64,000 bases of DNA from Paracoccus sulfuroxidans (GCF_007830335.1 NZ_VLKU01000014.1:38017-102016); one strand, 5' to 3'; shown: positions 1-9,483, counted from the stretch's first letter. Notes: generated by a model from the letters alone, not told the origin. A program made the numbers and translations.

Positions 1-109
1 CGCGGCTTTTACGCCGCCCGCTGAAGTCTCGGAAACGATGACGGATGAGGATGGCAATGTCGTCAATGAGACGACGAGCAAGACGGATGCCCATCTGATC
101 GAGAAATAG
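1..109 (+). CDS. C-terminal end of an unidentified protein (partial)
   Basis: An open frame enters at the window edge (codons from base 2) and stops with TAG at 107-109. The visible 35 residues are hydrophilic and rich in Thr, Glu and Asp, and end in the residues HLIEK. There is no recognisable domain. It converges with ftsY. The function cannot be assigned from this tail. Confidence 0.45.
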   Translation, partial: AAFTPPAEVSETMTDEDGNVVNETTSKTDAHLIEK

Positions 110-140
110 GCGAGGATTGCGCCGGTTGGCGCGGTCGCGT

Positions 141-166
141 TTGGGTATTTAGGCAACGAAGAAGCG
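141..166. repeat. Dispersed intergenic repeat A, copy 1
   Basis: The motif TTGGGTATTTAGGCAACGAA and the following GAAGC lie between the unknown gene and ftsY. Closely similar strings occur after yebC (18481-18506) and before betA (26998-27023). All three are intergenic. Confidence 0.5.
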
Positions 167-178
167 GGCCGGGGTCCT

Positions 179-1231
179 TCAGGCGTCGAGGCCGACAAGT
201 GCTTTGGCGAAGTCGCGGGGGTCGAAGGCGTCGAGGTCGTCGATCTGCTCGCCCACGCCGATGGCGTGGATGGGCAGGCCGAAGCGATCTGCCAGCGCGA
301 CCAGAACGCCGCCGCGCGCCGTGCCGTCCAGCTTGGTCATCACGAGGCCCGAGACGTCGGCAAGCTTCTGGAAGGTCTCAACCTGCGAGAGCGCGTTCTG
401 ACCGGTGGTCGCATCCAGCACCAGAAGCGTATTATGCGGCGCAGAGGGATCCTTCTTGCGGATCACGCGGACGATCTTGGCAAGCTCCTCCATCAGGTCC
501 TGACGGTTCTGCAGGCGGCCTGCGGTATCGATCATCAGAAGTTCGGCGCCATCGGTTTCGGCCTTGACCATGGCGTCGAAGGCGAGACTCGCGGGATCCG
601 AGCCTTCCGGCGCGGTCATGACGGGAACGCCTGCGCGCTGACCCCAGACTTGCAACTGCTCGACCGCAGCAGCGCGGAATGTGTCGCCGGCGGCGATCAC
701 GACGTTCTTGCCTGCCGCCCTGAACTGGCTGGCCAGCTTGCCGATGGTCGTGGTCTTGCCCGAGCCGTTCACGCCGACGACCAGCACGACCTGAGGGCGC
801 TTCGGGAAGATCGGCAGAGGCCTGGCGACCGGGGCCATGATCCGCGCGATCTCATCTGCCAAAAGCTCTTTGAGTTCGGTTGATGAGACGCGCCGCCCCA
901 TCCGCCCCTCGGCAATGTTTGCGGTGACCCGCAACGCTGTCTCGACGCCCATGTCAGCCTGGATCAGCATTTCCTCTAGCTCTTCCAGCATCTCGTCATC
1001 GAGTTCGCGCCGGGGCTCGTCCGAGGCACTTCGACCGAAAAGGCGACCGACAATGCCGGGCGCTGGCGTAGCCACAGGCTTCGACGGCTCTGGCGCGACA
1101 GCCGGGCTCGCCGCAATCGGCGCCTCAACCTGCGTCTCGCCGCCACCCTCGGCCACGATATCGTCCAGCCCCGCGCCGATCTTTGACGAGGAACGCGTCA
1201 GCCTGTCCCGCAGTTTTGAGAAAAACGACAT
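179..1231 (-). CDS. ftsY: Signal recognition particle receptor FtsY
   Basis: Membrane-associated SRP GTPase that docks ribosome-nascent chain-SRP complexes at the translocon. The 350-residue product has a short acidic/proline-rich A region (about 1-75), then the N helical bundle and the G domain. The P-loop GVNGSGKT is at 153-160, followed by DTAGR (G3) and TKLDGTARGG (G4). The A region is short, as in alphaproteobacteria. The start ATG at 1231 begins a typical MSFFSKLRD N-terminus. The gene is downstream of and co-oriented with the aldolase gene, but a terminator-like hairpin lies between them. Confidence 0.97.
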   Translation of the reverse strand: MSFFSKLRDRLTRSSSKIGAGLDDIVAEGGGETQVEAPIAASPAVAPEPSKPVATPAPGIVGRLFGRSASDEPRRELDDEMLEELEEMLIQADMGVETALRVTANIAEGRMGRRVSSTELKELLADEIARIMAPVARPLPIFPKRPQVVLVVGVNGSGKTTTIGKLASQFRAAGKNVVIAAGDTFRAAAVEQLQVWGQRAGVPVMTAPEGSDPASLAFDAMVKAETDGAELLMIDTAGRLQNRQDLMEELAKIVRVIRKKDPSAPHNTLLVLDATTGQNALSQVETFQKLADVSGLVMTKLDGTARGGVLVALADRFGLPIHAIGVGEQIDDLDAFDPRDFAKALVGLDA

Positions 1232-1285
1232 GCAACCATCCTCTTGTCAGCAACAGGCAACCTAGGAGCTAAAGCCGAAAAGGAA

Positions 1286-1308
1286 AAGGGCGCGACAGGC
1301 GCACCCTT
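1286..1308 (-). terminator. Hairpin terminator after the aldolase gene
   Basis: AAGGGCGCG (1286-1294) pairs with CGCACCCTT (1300-1308), with one mismatch. On the minus strand the stem is followed by the T-rich string TTCCTTTTC. It lies between the aldolase stop and the ftsY start and would end the aldolase transcript. Confidence 0.6.
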
Positions 1309-1356
1309 CTTCTTTCATGTGGAAATATCCCGGGGGTGTGGGGGCAGCGCCCCCAC
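1309..1356. repeat. Dispersed intergenic repeat B, copy 1
   Basis: The string CTTCTTTCATGTGGAAATAT is followed by a G-run and an 8-bp hairpin, GTGGGGGC/GCCCCCAC (1338-1356). The same arrangement, with small changes, occurs at 38691-38740 after the DUF2147 gene. Both copies sit just outside a gene's 3' end. Confidence 0.5.
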
Positions 1357-1365
1357 TTCGCCCGC

Positions 1366-2295
1366 TCAGGCCTTGCCCAGATAGATGTCGACAAGCTTCT
1401 GCAGCATCGCCAGCGCATCCTCGCGCGAGCGCTGGAAGCTGTTGCGACCGATGATCGAGCCATTGCCGCCGCCATCGCGGATCGCGCGGGCATCATCATA
1501 GACCGCATCGGCACCTTTCGCTGCACCGCCCGAGAAGACGACGATGCGGCGGCCGTTGAACGAGGCCTGCATGCAATGCTCGACGCGCTTTGCCTGGGTC
1601 GCGATGTCGATCTTCTTGTCCTCATAGACCTTCTTGGCTTCCGCCAGCATCAGATGGTCGGTCGAGAGCTTGATCTTGATGATATGGGCACCGATCAGCG
1701 CGGCGATCTGGGCCGCGTAGGCCGCGACGTCGATGGCAGTCTCGCCATCTTTGGTGATCGCCTCACCGCGCGGATAGGACCAAACGACCGAGGCCACGCC
1801 TTTCGCGGCGGCCTCTTTGCGCATCTCGACGATCTCTTCGATCATGTCGAGCGCCATGTCCGAGCCCGGATAGATGGTGAAACCGATGGCCGAGCAGCCC
1901 AGACGCAGCGCGTCATCGACCGAAGCGGTGATCGCCTGATTCTTGCCAGCGGTGTTCGACATCAGCGAGTTGGCCGAGTTCACCTTGAGGATCGTCGGGA
2001 TCTGACCGGCGAAAGTATCGGCACCGGCCTCGATCATGCCAAGGGGCGCGGCATAGGCGTTCAGGCCCGCGTCGATTGCCAGCTGATAGTGGTAATGGGG
2101 GTCATAGCCGCCGGGGTTGGGCGCAAAGCTGCGCGCCGGGCCGTGCTCGAAGCCCTGATCGACCGGCAGGATGATCATCTTGCCGGTGCCGGCCAGCTTG
2201 CCGGTCATCAGCATGCGCGCAAGCTGCGCCTTCACGCCGGGGGTTTCGCCTTCGTAATTGGCCAGGATCTTGCGAACGGTATCTGTCATCTTCAT
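1366..2295 (-). CDS. fbaB: Class I fructose-bisphosphate aldolase (DhnA/FbaB type)
   Basis: Cleaves fructose 1,6-bisphosphate to dihydroxyacetone phosphate and glyceraldehyde 3-phosphate, or runs in reverse for gluconeogenesis. The 309-residue TIM-barrel protein has LPVDQGFEHGP (43-53), which is characteristic of the DhnA-type class I family, and IIKIKLS, whose K207 or K209 should form the Schiff base. FSGG and RDGGGNGSIIGRN near the C-terminus form the phosphate site. The start at 2295 is fixed by GGAGG six bases upstream. Together with pgk it makes a small glycolysis/gluconeogenesis neighbourhood. Confidence 0.93.
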   Translation of the reverse strand: MKMTDTVRKILANYEGETPGVKAQLARMLMTGKLAGTGKMIILPVDQGFEHGPARSFAPNPGGYDPHYHYQLAIDAGLNAYAAPLGMIEAGADTFAGQIPTILKVNSANSLMSNTAGKNQAITASVDDALRLGCSAIGFTIYPGSDMALDMIEEIVEMRKEAAAKGVASVVWSYPRGEAITKDGETAIDVAAYAAQIAALIGAHIIKIKLSTDHLMLAEAKKVYEDKKIDIATQAKRVEHCMQASFNGRRIVVFSGGAAKGADAVYDDARAIRDGGGNGSIIGRNSFQRSREDALAMLQKLVDIYLGKA

Positions 2296-2418
2296 CGGAA
2301 ACCTCCATCAAACTTGCGGGTTGCTTATCAAACCGGCGGACAAGAGCAATCGGGATTGCGCTAACGGAACCCCGTGATCGCGAAAGCGTTGATCCTGCGT
2401 GACAACAGGAGACTGGTC

Positions 2419-2682
2419 ATGGCAAATGAAGACCCCGATGGAATTCCCGAACAGGTCCGCCAGAACCGACCGTTCTTTGCCGTATTCGCATTCGCGATCG
2501 TCGTGGCAATAGGCACGTTCCTTTTCGTTCTGTCCCGCGACACCGAAAGCGTCGATATCGAGCGCAATGCGCCGCCTGCGGCGGAAGCGCCGGCAGCCTC
2601 GACCGAGAGCCCTGCCGTGCCCGAAGCTCCGGCGGCGGAACCGGACGCGGCCGCGCCTGCGACGCCCCCGGCTTCGAACTGA
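2419..2682 (+). CDS. Small single-pass membrane protein with proline/alanine-rich tail
   Basis: An 87-residue protein. A hydrophilic N-terminus (about 1-17) is followed by one hydrophobic helix, about residues 18-38 (FFAVFAFAIVVAIGTF), and then an Ala/Pro/Glu-rich tail of about 45 residues that probably lies in the periplasm. The ATG at 2419 is preferred over an upstream in-frame start because AGGAG lies just ahead of it. It is divergent from the aldolase gene and converges with pgk. No family was recognised and no function is assigned. Confidence 0.7.
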   Translation: MANEDPDGIPEQVRQNRPFFAVFAFAIVVAIGTFLFVLSRDTESVDIERNAPPAAEAPAASTESPAVPEAPAAEPDAAAPATPPASN

Positions 2683-2702
2683 GGGGCAGGGCGGGCAAAT
2701 GA

Positions 2703-2726
2703 AAAGGGCGCCCTTCGGCGCCCTTT
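2703..2726. terminator. Bidirectional terminator hairpin
   Basis: AAAGGGCGCC (2703-2712) and GGCGCCCTTT (2717-2726) form a perfect 10-bp stem with loop CTTC. It lies between the convergent small membrane protein gene and pgk, and carries A/T runs on both sides. Confidence 0.8.
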
Positions 2727-2745
2727 CAATCAGGTCTGAGGATGC

Positions 2746-3942
2746 TCAGCGCTTGGCCAGAACAGCAACGCCCGGCAGGGTCTTGCCTTCCATCCATTCA
2801 AGGAACGCGCCACCTGCAGTCGAGATGAAGGTGAAATCCTGCGCCACGCCCGCCTTGTTCAGCGCGGCGACGGTATCGCCGCCACCGGCGACCGACACCA
2901 GCTTGCCTTCACGCGTCAGGCGCGCGGCCTCTTGTGCAGCGGCATTGGTTGCGGCGTCGAAAGGTGCGATCTCGAAGGCACCCAGCGGGCCGTTCCAGAT
3001 CAGGGTGCGGCAGGTCTCGAAGACGCCGCGGATCGCCGCGACGGTCTCGGGGCCCGCATCCAGGATCATCGCATCGGCGGGGCAGGCGTCGGCGGGCAGA
3101 GTTTCCGAGGGCGCATTGGCCCGGAATTCCCGCGCGACGACGATGTCGAGCGGCAGATGGATGGTGCAGCCCGCGCTTTCGGCCTTCTCCATGATCTCGT
3201 TCGCGGTCTCGGTCATGTCGCGTTCGGCCAGCGATTTGCCGACCTCGATGCCGCGCGCCACCATGAAGGTATTGGCCATGCCGCCGCCGATCACCAGATG
3301 GTCGACCTTCTGGATCAGGTTGCCCAGCAGCTCGAGCTTGGTCGAGACCTTGGCCCCGCCCACCACGGCGACGACCGGACGCTCGGGCGTGCCAAGCGCG
3401 GCGTCGAGCGCCTTGAGTTCCGCCTCCATCAGCCGACCGGCGGCCGAGGGCAGAAGCTTCGCGATGCCATCGGTCGAGGCATGGGCGCGATGCGCCGCCG
3501 AGAAAGCGTCGTTTACATAGGCCTGACCCAGGGCCGCCAGCGAGGCGGCAAAGGTCGGGTCGTTCGTTTCCTCGCCCGGATAGAAGCGGGTGTTTTCCAG
3601 CAGCAGGACATCGCCCGGCGCGAGATCCGCGACAGCGCGCTTGGCCGGGCCGCCGATGGCCTCATCCGAGAATTTGACCGGCTGCCCGAGGGCGGCCTCA
3701 AGTGCGGGCAGGACGACCCGCAGGCTCATGCTGTCGACGCGCTGCCCTTTGGGGCGGTCGAAATGGGCCAGAAGGACCGGGATGCCGCCCTTGGCCTGAA
3801 TGTCCTTGATGGTCGGAACGATCTTGTCGATCCGCGTGGTGTCCGTCACCTGACCGGCTTCTACGGGGACGTTCACGTCCACGCGCACCAGCACCACCTT
3901 GCCATCCAGATCCAGGTCGTCGATCGTATTGAAGTCGGCCAT
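2746..3942 (-). CDS. pgk: Phosphoglycerate kinase
   Basis: Transfers phosphate between 1,3-bisphosphoglycerate and ADP in glycolysis, or the reverse in gluconeogenesis. The 398-residue product has the usual length. The N-terminal signature [11 protein letters not shown], the substrate-loop [19 protein letters not shown], the hinge region [10 protein letters not shown] and the C-terminal nucleotide motif [13 protein letters not shown] are all present. The ATG at 3942 follows AAGGA. It is separated from the upstream divergent cyclophilin genes by about 165 bp. Confidence 0.98.
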   Translation of the reverse strand: MADFNTIDDLDLDGKVVLVRVDVNVPVEAGQVTDTTRIDKIVPTIKDIQAKGGIPVLLAHFDRPKGQRVDSMSLRVVLPALEAALGQPVKFSDEAIGGPAKRAVADLAPGDVLLLENTRFYPGEETNDPTFAASLAALGQAYVNDAFSAAHRAHASTDGIAKLLPSAAGRLMEAELKALDAALGTPERPVVAVVGGAKVSTKLELLGNLIQKVDHLVIGGGMANTFMVARGIEVGKSLAERDMTETANEIMEKAESAGCTIHLPLDIVVAREFRANAPSETLPADACPADAMILDAGPETVAAIRGVFETCRTLIWNGPLGAFEIAPFDAATNAAAQEAARLTREGKLVSVAGGGDTVAALNKAGVAQDFTFISTAGGAFLEWMEGKTLPGVAVLAKR

Positions 3943-4107
3943 CTCTTATCCTTCGTCAATCGCGGTCTTGCGCATTTGACAGGGGTTTTCACCCATGATG
4001 AATTTTTCGTCAACCTGCCGTGCCAATGAACCTCAACCCGAACGCGGCGTTGTCGATTGGCATCAGATTGCGTATCTGTCGCAACAAGCCACATGAAGGA
4101 GACGTCC

Positions 4108-4617
4108 ATGGCCGATATCAAGGATCCCGAAAATACCGTCATCATCACGTTGAAGGACGGCCCGGTCGTCATCGAGTTGCTGCCCGATGTCGCCCCCAAA
4201 CATGCCGAACGCATGAAGGAACTGGCCCGCGCGGGTGCCTATGACAACGTGGCTTTCCATCGCGTCATCGATGGTTTCATGGCGCAGACCGGCGATGTCG
4301 AGCATGCGAACATGGAAAAGGATTATAACCCCGGCCGCGCAGGCACGGGCGGTTCGGACCTTCCCGACCTTCCGGCGGAATTCTCGCGCCTGCCGCATGA
4401 CCGTGGCACGCTGGGTGCTGCGCGCTCGCAGAACCCGAATTCGGCCAACAGCCAGTTCTTCATCAATTTCAAGGACAACCATTTCCTGAACGGCCAGTAT
4501 ACCGTCTATGGCCGCGTCATCGAGGGTATGGAGCATGTCGACAAGATCGCCCGTGGCGAGCCGCCGGCAAAGCCCGACCGCATGATCTCGGTGAAGGTGG
4601 CGGCCGATGCGGAATAA
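4108..4617 (+). CDS. ppiB: Cytoplasmic cyclophilin-type peptidyl-prolyl isomerase
   Basis: Catalyses cis-trans isomerisation of X-Pro bonds. The 169-residue product has the cyclophilin core: VAFHRVIDGFMAQTGD with the catalytic Arg, RSQNPNSANSQFFI, and NGQYTVYGRVIEGM. No signal peptide is present, so it should be cytoplasmic. AAGGAG at 4096-4101 selects the ATG at 4108. Its last 11 bases overlap the start of a second, exported cyclophilin gene, which suggests translational coupling. Confidence 0.94.
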   Translation: MADIKDPENTVIITLKDGPVVIELLPDVAPKHAERMKELARAGAYDNVAFHRVIDGFMAQTGDVEHANMEKDYNPGRAGTGGSDLPDLPAEFSRLPHDRGTLGAARSQNPNSANSQFFINFKDNHFLNGQYTVYGRVIEGMEHVDKIARGEPPAKPDRMISVKVAADAE

Positions 4618-5203
4618 GCTGCTGATCCCTGCCGCGCTGGTCCTCAGCGCGACTGCCGCCTCGGCTGCGGGTCTGCCCGGCGTGACCGACGGCCCCGGCC
4701 CGAACCTGGTGATCGAGGTCGCCGGTGCCGATGGCACCGCCAAGGGCACCATCGTGCTGGACCTTTACGCCGACAAGGCGCCCAAGCATGTCGAGCGGCT
4801 GGTGTCGCTGGCCAAGGCGGGCTCGTATGACGGGGTGGTCTTTCACCGCGTGATCGACGGCTTCATGGCGCAGACGGGCGACGTCCAGTTCGGCAAGCAG
4901 GGTGGTGACACCGCGCGCGCCGGTATGGGCGGGTCGGATCTGCCCGACCTCAAGGCCGAGTTCAACGATGTCTCGTTCCAGGCGGGCACCGTCGGCATGG
5001 CGCGCTCGCAGAACCCCAACAGCGCCAACAGCCAGTTCTTCATCGATCTGGCCCCGGCCGATTTCCTTGACGGCCAGTACACGGTCGTCGGCCAGCTGGT
5101 CGATGGCTGGGACGTGCTGAACGCCATCAAAAAGGGTGATGCCGCCGCCAATGGCGCGGTTGTCGGCCCCGATTACATGGCGAAAGTCACCGTTCAGGAA
5201 TGA
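4607..5203 (+). CDS. Exported cyclophilin-type peptidyl-prolyl isomerase
   Basis: A 198-residue paralogue of the preceding protein, with the N-terminal signal peptide MRNKLLIPAALVLSATAASA. The cyclophilin domain starts near residue 30 and keeps FHRVIDGFMAQTGD and RSQNPNSANSQFFID, so it should be active in the periplasm as a folding catalyst (PpiA-like). It overlaps ppiB by 11 bases on the same strand. A strong hairpin terminator follows at 5223. Confidence 0.93.
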   Translation: MRNKLLIPAALVLSATAASAAGLPGVTDGPGPNLVIEVAGADGTAKGTIVLDLYADKAPKHVERLVSLAKAGSYDGVVFHRVIDGFMAQTGDVQFGKQGGDTARAGMGGSDLPDLKAEFNDVSFQAGTVGMARSQNPNSANSQFFIDLAPADFLDGQYTVVGQLVDGWDVLNAIKKGDAAANGAVVGPDYMAKVTVQE

Positions 5204-5222
5204 TCCTGACGCTTTGATCATC

Positions 5223-5251
5223 AAGGCCCCGCGTGCGTTGCGCGGGGCCTT
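5223..5251 (+). terminator. Rho-independent terminator of the cyclophilin pair
   Basis: AAGGCCCCGCG (5223-5233) and CGCGGGGCCTT (5241-5251) form an 11-bp perfect stem, followed by TTCTT. It lies 20 bases after the second cyclophilin stop codon. Confidence 0.85.
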
Positions 5252-5295
5252 TCTTAAAGATCACCCGGCTTTTGCCCGCAAACCCAAGGGAACGC

Positions 5296-5871
5296 ATGCA
5301 GCCCCGCCCAACCGCAGGCCCTCGCGCCGCCTATCTTCTGACCGGCGCGATCATCGCGCTTGCTGCGGCCTATCTGCTGTGGATCGGGCGCGAGCCGATC
5401 TGCACCTGCGGCTATGTGAAGCTGTGGCACGGGCAGACGAACAGCTCGGAAAACTCGCAGCATATCAGCGACTGGTACAGCTTCTCGCATGTGATCCACG
5501 GCTTCCTGTTCTATCTTGCCCTGCGCTATCTGACGCCCCGGCTGAGCTTCGGCTGGCGGCTGTCGATCGCCACGCTGGTCGAGGCCCTGTGGGAAATCGT
5601 CGAGAATTCCGACGCCATCATCGAGCGCTACCGCGCCGTCACCATCTCGCTGGATTATTACGGCGACAGCGTCCTGAACTCGGTCGCAGATATTCTGGCG
5701 ATGGTGCTGGGCTTCTGGCTGGCCGCGCGGCTGCCGGTCTGGCTGACCGTGGCGCTGGCCGTGGGCTTTGAGGCGATGACGATCTGGCTGATCCGCGACG
5801 GGCTGGCGCTGAACGTGCTGATGCTGGCCTGGCCTCTGGATGCCGTGCGCGAGTGGCAGGCCGCGATGTGA
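5296..5871 (+). CDS. DUF2585 (UPF0314-type) integral membrane protein
   Basis: A 191-residue protein with four to five hydrophobic segments. Conserved-looking elements are the loop CTCGYVKLWHG, the block SSENSQHISDWYSFSHVIHG and ALWEIVENS. These match my recollection of the alphaproteobacterial DUF2585 family, whose role is unknown. Acidic and histidine residues lie in or beside the membrane helices. The ATG at 5296 follows AAGGGA; an upstream in-frame start at 5233 would fall inside the preceding terminator and is not used here. Confidence 0.8.
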   Translation: MQPRPTAGPRAAYLLTGAIIALAAAYLLWIGREPICTCGYVKLWHGQTNSSENSQHISDWYSFSHVIHGFLFYLALRYLTPRLSFGWRLSIATLVEALWEIVENSDAIIERYRAVTISLDYYGDSVLNSVADILAMVLGFWLAARLPVWLTVALAVGFEAMTIWLIRDGLALNVLMLAWPLDAVREWQAAM

Positions 5872-5877
5872 CGAAAA

Positions 5878-5903
5878 AGGGCGCCGGATTTCTCCGACGC
5901 CCT
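5878..5903. terminator. Shared terminator between the DUF2585 gene and tyrS
   Basis: AGGGCGCCGG (5878-5887) pairs with CCGACGCCCT (5894-5903), with one internal mismatch. A-rich sequence precedes it. It sits between convergent genes. Confidence 0.7.
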
Positions 5904-5925
5904 GATGCTTTCAGGTCAGCGGCGT

Positions 5926-7170
5926 TCAGCCGACCTGCACCATGCGGTGCTTTTTCTTGCCCACCGAGACCTTCAGCCCGTCCCCGATCATCGCCGCATC
6001 GACGGTGACCTGCGGGTCGCTGACGGCTTCGTTGTTCAGGCGCAGGCCGCCTTCGGCGATCAGGCGCTTGGCCTCTTTCCCCGAGGGCGCGATGCCGGTC
6101 TGAACCAGCAGCTGCACCACCGAAAGCCCCTCGGCCAGCGTCGCGGCCGGGATGACCACGGTCTCAAGATCGCCGCCCGCGCCGCCTTCCTCGAAGACCT
6201 TGCGCGCTGTCGCCTCGGCGCTGGCGGCGGCCTCGGCCCCGTGCAGCAGCGTGGTCACGGCATTGGCAAGGATCACCTTGGCCTCGTTGATCTCGGATCC
6301 CTGCAGCGCGCCCAGACGGTCGCATTCCTCAACCGGAAGCTCGGTATAAAGCTTCAGGAAGCGGCCCACATCGGCATCGGTCGAGTTGCGCCAGAACTGC
6401 CAGAACTCATAGGGCGACAGCATCTCGCCGTTGAGCCAGGTCGCGCCACCGGCCGATTTGCCCATCTTGCGCCCGTCCGAGGTCGTCAGCAGCGGCGAGG
6501 TCAGGCCCCAGATTTCCTTGTCCAGCACGCGCCGGGTCAGGTCGATCCCGTTGATGATATTGCCCCACTGGTCCGAGCCGCCCATCTGCAGCCGCACGTC
6601 GTAGCGGCGGTAAAGCTCAAGGAAGTCATAGGCTTGCAGGATCATGTAGTTGAATTCAAGGAAGCTCAGCGACTGTTCCCGGTCCAGACGCGACTTCACT
6701 GATTCAAACGACAGCATGCGGTTCACGCTGAAGTGGCGGCCGATGTCGCGCAGGAATTCCAGATAGTTCAGCCCGTCCAGCCATTCGGCGTTGTTGAGCA
6801 TCATCGCCTTGCCGTCGCTGTAATCGAGGTAGCGGGCAAAGACCTTCTGCATCCCGTCGATGTTCGACTGGATCGCGGCATCGTCCAGAAGCGGACGCTC
6901 ATCGCTGCGGAAGCTGGGGTCGCCCACCTTGGTCGTGCCCCCGCCCATCAGCGTGATCGGGCGGTTCCCGGTTTTCTGGAACCAGCGCAGCATCATGATG
7001 TTCAAAAGGTGGCCGACGTGCAGGCTGGCCGCCGTCGCGTCATAGCCGATATACGCCGTCACCGGCCCCTGAATCAGAGCATCGTCCAGCGCCTGCATGT
7101 CGGTGCAATCGGCCAGATAGCCGCGCTCGATCATCACGCGAAGGAATTCGGATTTGGCATGGTATGTCAT
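5926..7170 (-). CDS. tyrS: Tyrosyl-tRNA synthetase
   Basis: Activates tyrosine and charges tRNA-Tyr. The 414-residue product has the class I HIGH-type motif HVGHLL, the KMSKS-type motif KMGKS, the tyrosine-binding GGSDQWGNI, and a C-terminal S4 RNA-binding domain ([19 protein letters not shown]). The start at 7170 (MTYHAKSEF) follows AAAGGAAAAG. A longer open frame upstream would run into the divergent anmK promoter region and does not look like tyrS. Confidence 0.97.
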   Translation of the reverse strand: MTYHAKSEFLRVMIERGYLADCTDMQALDDALIQGPVTAYIGYDATAASLHVGHLLNIMMLRWFQKTGNRPITLMGGGTTKVGDPSFRSDERPLLDDAAIQSNIDGMQKVFARYLDYSDGKAMMLNNAEWLDGLNYLEFLRDIGRHFSVNRMLSFESVKSRLDREQSLSFLEFNYMILQAYDFLELYRRYDVRLQMGGSDQWGNIINGIDLTRRVLDKEIWGLTSPLLTTSDGRKMGKSAGGATWLNGEMLSPYEFWQFWRNSTDADVGRFLKLYTELPVEECDRLGALQGSEINEAKVILANAVTTLLHGAEAAASAEATARKVFEEGGAGGDLETVVIPAATLAEGLSVVQLLVQTGIAPSGKEAKRLIAEGGLRLNNEAVSDPQVTVDAAMIGDGLKVSVGKKKHRMVQVG

Positions 7171-7226
7171 GATCTTTTCCTTTCGAATGGTGCGGATATA
7201 TCGGGTGCCAGACAGAAGGAAAAGCC

Positions 7227-8342
7227 ATGGCAGATGGATTCGTCCGGGCATTGGGGATGATGTCGGGCACCTCGCTGGACGGGGTGGACGCGGCCATGCT
7301 GACGACTGACGGCCAGCGCATCGGCGCCTTCGGGCGCAGCGCCTATCGCGCCTATTCCGGCAATGAAAGCGGATTGCTGCATGCGGCACTGGGCCAATGG
7401 CCGGGCGGACCGGATGTGGCCGAGGCGGCGGGGCTGTCCGTTGCCGCCCATGCCGATCTGGCCGCCGGTTTTCCCGAGGCCGAGGTGATCGGCTATCACG
7501 GCCAGACGCTGGCCCATGATCCGCGCGGGCGGGGCACGCATCAGGCGGGCGACGGGGCTGCGCTGGCCCGCCAGACTGATCGTCCAGTGGTTTGGGATTT
7601 CCGCTCCGAAGACGTGCGTCAGGGCGGCGAGGGCGCGCCGCTTGCGCCTTTCTTCCACTGGGCCTGCGCCGAATGGGCGGTGGGGCAGGGCCATTTGGCG
7701 CCCGCCCCGGTCGCGTTTCTCAATCTGGGCGGGGTGGGCAATGTCACCTGGGTCGACCCTTCGGCGAGCGCGCCCGAGGCGCAGGGGGCCTGCCTTGCCT
7801 TCGACACCGGCCCCGCGAACGCGCCGCTGAATGACCTGATGCGCCAGCGCCGGGGGCAGGCGCAGGACCGGGACGGGGCGGTGGCCGCGCAAGGCGTCGT
7901 CGATGAGGCGGTCATTGCCCGTTTCCTGACCCATCCGCATTTTGCCCGCCCGGTTCCGAAATCGCTGGACCGCGACGCCTTTCCCGATCTTCTGGCCGAG
8001 GTGCGGGAACTGGCCGATGCCGATGCGGCGGCCACCCTGACGCATGCGGCGGCGGCGGCCGTGGCGGCGGGCCTGCCGCATCTGCCCGCCCCGCCGCAGC
8101 GCCTGCTGGTCTGCGGCGGCGGGCGGCTGAACCCCGTGCTGATGCAGGCCCTTCGGCAACGCACCGGGCTTGATGTCCTGCCCGTCGAAGAGATCGGGCT
8201 TGACGGAGATATGCTGGAAGCTCAAGCATTTGGCTGGCTTGCGGTGCGTGTTCTGAAGGGGCTGCCGACCTCGGGGCCGGGGACGACGGGGGCCCCGGGT
8301 CCGGTCTGTGGGGGGCGGATCAGCAGGCCTACGCATTCGTGA
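7227..8342 (+). CDS. anmK: Anhydro-N-acetylmuramic acid kinase
   Basis: Phosphorylates and opens 1,6-anhydro-MurNAc released in peptidoglycan recycling, giving MurNAc 6-phosphate. The 371-residue product carries the family signature [15 protein letters not shown] near the N-terminus, then [26 protein letters not shown] and the late motif [14 protein letters not shown]. It is divergent from tyrS with a 56-bp gap, an arrangement common in Rhodobacterales. No murQ or ampG homologue lies nearby. Confidence 0.95.
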   Translation: MADGFVRALGMMSGTSLDGVDAAMLTTDGQRIGAFGRSAYRAYSGNESGLLHAALGQWPGGPDVAEAAGLSVAAHADLAAGFPEAEVIGYHGQTLAHDPRGRGTHQAGDGAALARQTDRPVVWDFRSEDVRQGGEGAPLAPFFHWACAEWAVGQGHLAPAPVAFLNLGGVGNVTWVDPSASAPEAQGACLAFDTGPANAPLNDLMRQRRGQAQDRDGAVAAQGVVDEAVIARFLTHPHFARPVPKSLDRDAFPDLLAEVRELADADAAATLTHAAAAAVAAGLPHLPAPPQRLLVCGGGRLNPVLMQALRQRTGLDVLPVEEIGLDGDMLEAQAFGWLAVRVLKGLPTSGPGTTGAPGPVCGGRISRPTHS

Positions 8343-8449
8343 TGTCCGAATTGTGACATTTATTTGGAACGCCTGGGTAAGGGCCGCGTTTGGCATTCAG
8401 ACATGGCTCAAGGCCATTTGCGTTTAACGAGATCTGGAGGATCGTGTTC

Positions 8450-9340
8450 ATGAAATCCATTCTGCTGGCGACCGTGGCGTCGCTTGCCCTGACGGGTGCC
8501 GGTTTTGCCCAAAGCGACGCGACGACGACGACGCCTGCGGTCACGCCGGATCCGGCTGCCAGCGCCGCCGAGACTGCTGCCGACAACGCCGTTGATGCGG
8601 CGAAAGAGGCCGCAAAAGAGGCCGAAAAGGCGGTTGGTGAGGCTGTGAAAGCCGCTGATGAAGCCGTGACGGACGCGACCAAGGCGGCAGGGGATGCCGC
8701 CAGCGACGCGGCGACCGCAGCCGAGGCTGCGGCCAGCGATGCCGCGAAGGCTGCCGACAAGGCCGCAACCGAGGCAGCCAAGACGGCGGATGAGGTTGCG
8801 ACCGATGCCGCCACCGAAGCGGGCAATGCCGCCGATGCTGCGGCAGAGGCCGCGAGCGACGCGGCTGACAGTGCCACTGCCGCTGCCTCGCAGGCCGCAG
8901 ATGACGCCGAGAAGGCGGCCGCCGAATCCCTCGCCGCCGCCGAGAAGGCTGTCGAGAAGGTGGCCCCGCCAGACGTGAAGGCTCCGGCGATCTCGGCGGA
9001 GGAGCCGGGCGTTCTCAGCTCATGGATCACCAGCCGTCATGTCTGGACCACGAACCAGCCCTCGACCACCGAATGGACCGATCCGCAGCTGACCGAGCGT
9101 CCCGCCGAATGGCAGGACATCGCCCGGATCAGCGATATCGTGCTGGATGATTCGGAAAACACCGTGGGCTATATCGCCGATATCGGCGGGTTCCTGGGGA
9201 TTGGCGCGAAAAAGGTGCTGCTGGGCCGGGACGCGATCCATCTGGTCACCATCGGCAATGATTCCTTCTATGCGACCAACTTCACCAAGGAAGAGCTGCA
9301 GGCCCTTCCCGATTTCAACGAAGCCACGGTCCGCAAGTAG
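8450..9340 (+). CDS. Exported alanine-rich helical protein with C-terminal PRC-barrel-like domain
   Basis: A 296-residue protein with a signal peptide (about 1-21, ending GAGFAQ). Residues about 35-165 are almost wholly Ala, Glu, Asp, Lys and Thr in a short helical period (repeats such as AADEAVTDATKAAGDA), resembling LEA-like or apolipoprotein-like amphipathic helix. The C-terminal ~85 residues (DIARISDIVLDDSENTVGYI..LLGRDAIHL) resemble a PRC-barrel fold. The start at 8450 follows CTGGAGG. The role is unknown; an envelope stress or surface-associated function is only a guess. Confidence 0.72.
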   Translation: MKSILLATVASLALTGAGFAQSDATTTTPAVTPDPAASAAETAADNAVDAAKEAAKEAEKAVGEAVKAADEAVTDATKAAGDAASDAATAAEAAASDAAKAADKAATEAAKTADEVATDAATEAGNAADAAAEAASDAADSATAAASQAADDAEKAAAESLAAAEKAVEKVAPPDVKAPAISAEEPGVLSSWITSRHVWTTNQPSTTEWTDPQLTERPAEWQDIARISDIVLDDSENTVGYIADIGGFLGIGAKKVLLGRDAIHLVTIGNDSFYATNFTKEELQALPDFNEATVRK

Positions 9341-9373
9341 AAATTCCCGCTTTCATGCAGGAAACATGACGAA

Positions 9374-9398
9374 AAGGGGGCGCCGATGTGCGCCCCTT
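9374..9398 (+). terminator. Terminator after the alanine-rich protein gene
   Basis: AAGGGG(G)CGC (9374-9383) pairs with GCGCCCCTT (9390-9398). It is followed by CACTTTTCTT. Confidence 0.75.
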
Positions 9399-9483
9399 CA
9401 CTTTTCTTCCGGAACGGCCTTGACGGGTCCCATTGCTATGCGTAAACCCGCCGCACTCTGGAGGCGATCCAGAGGTGGTCTGC

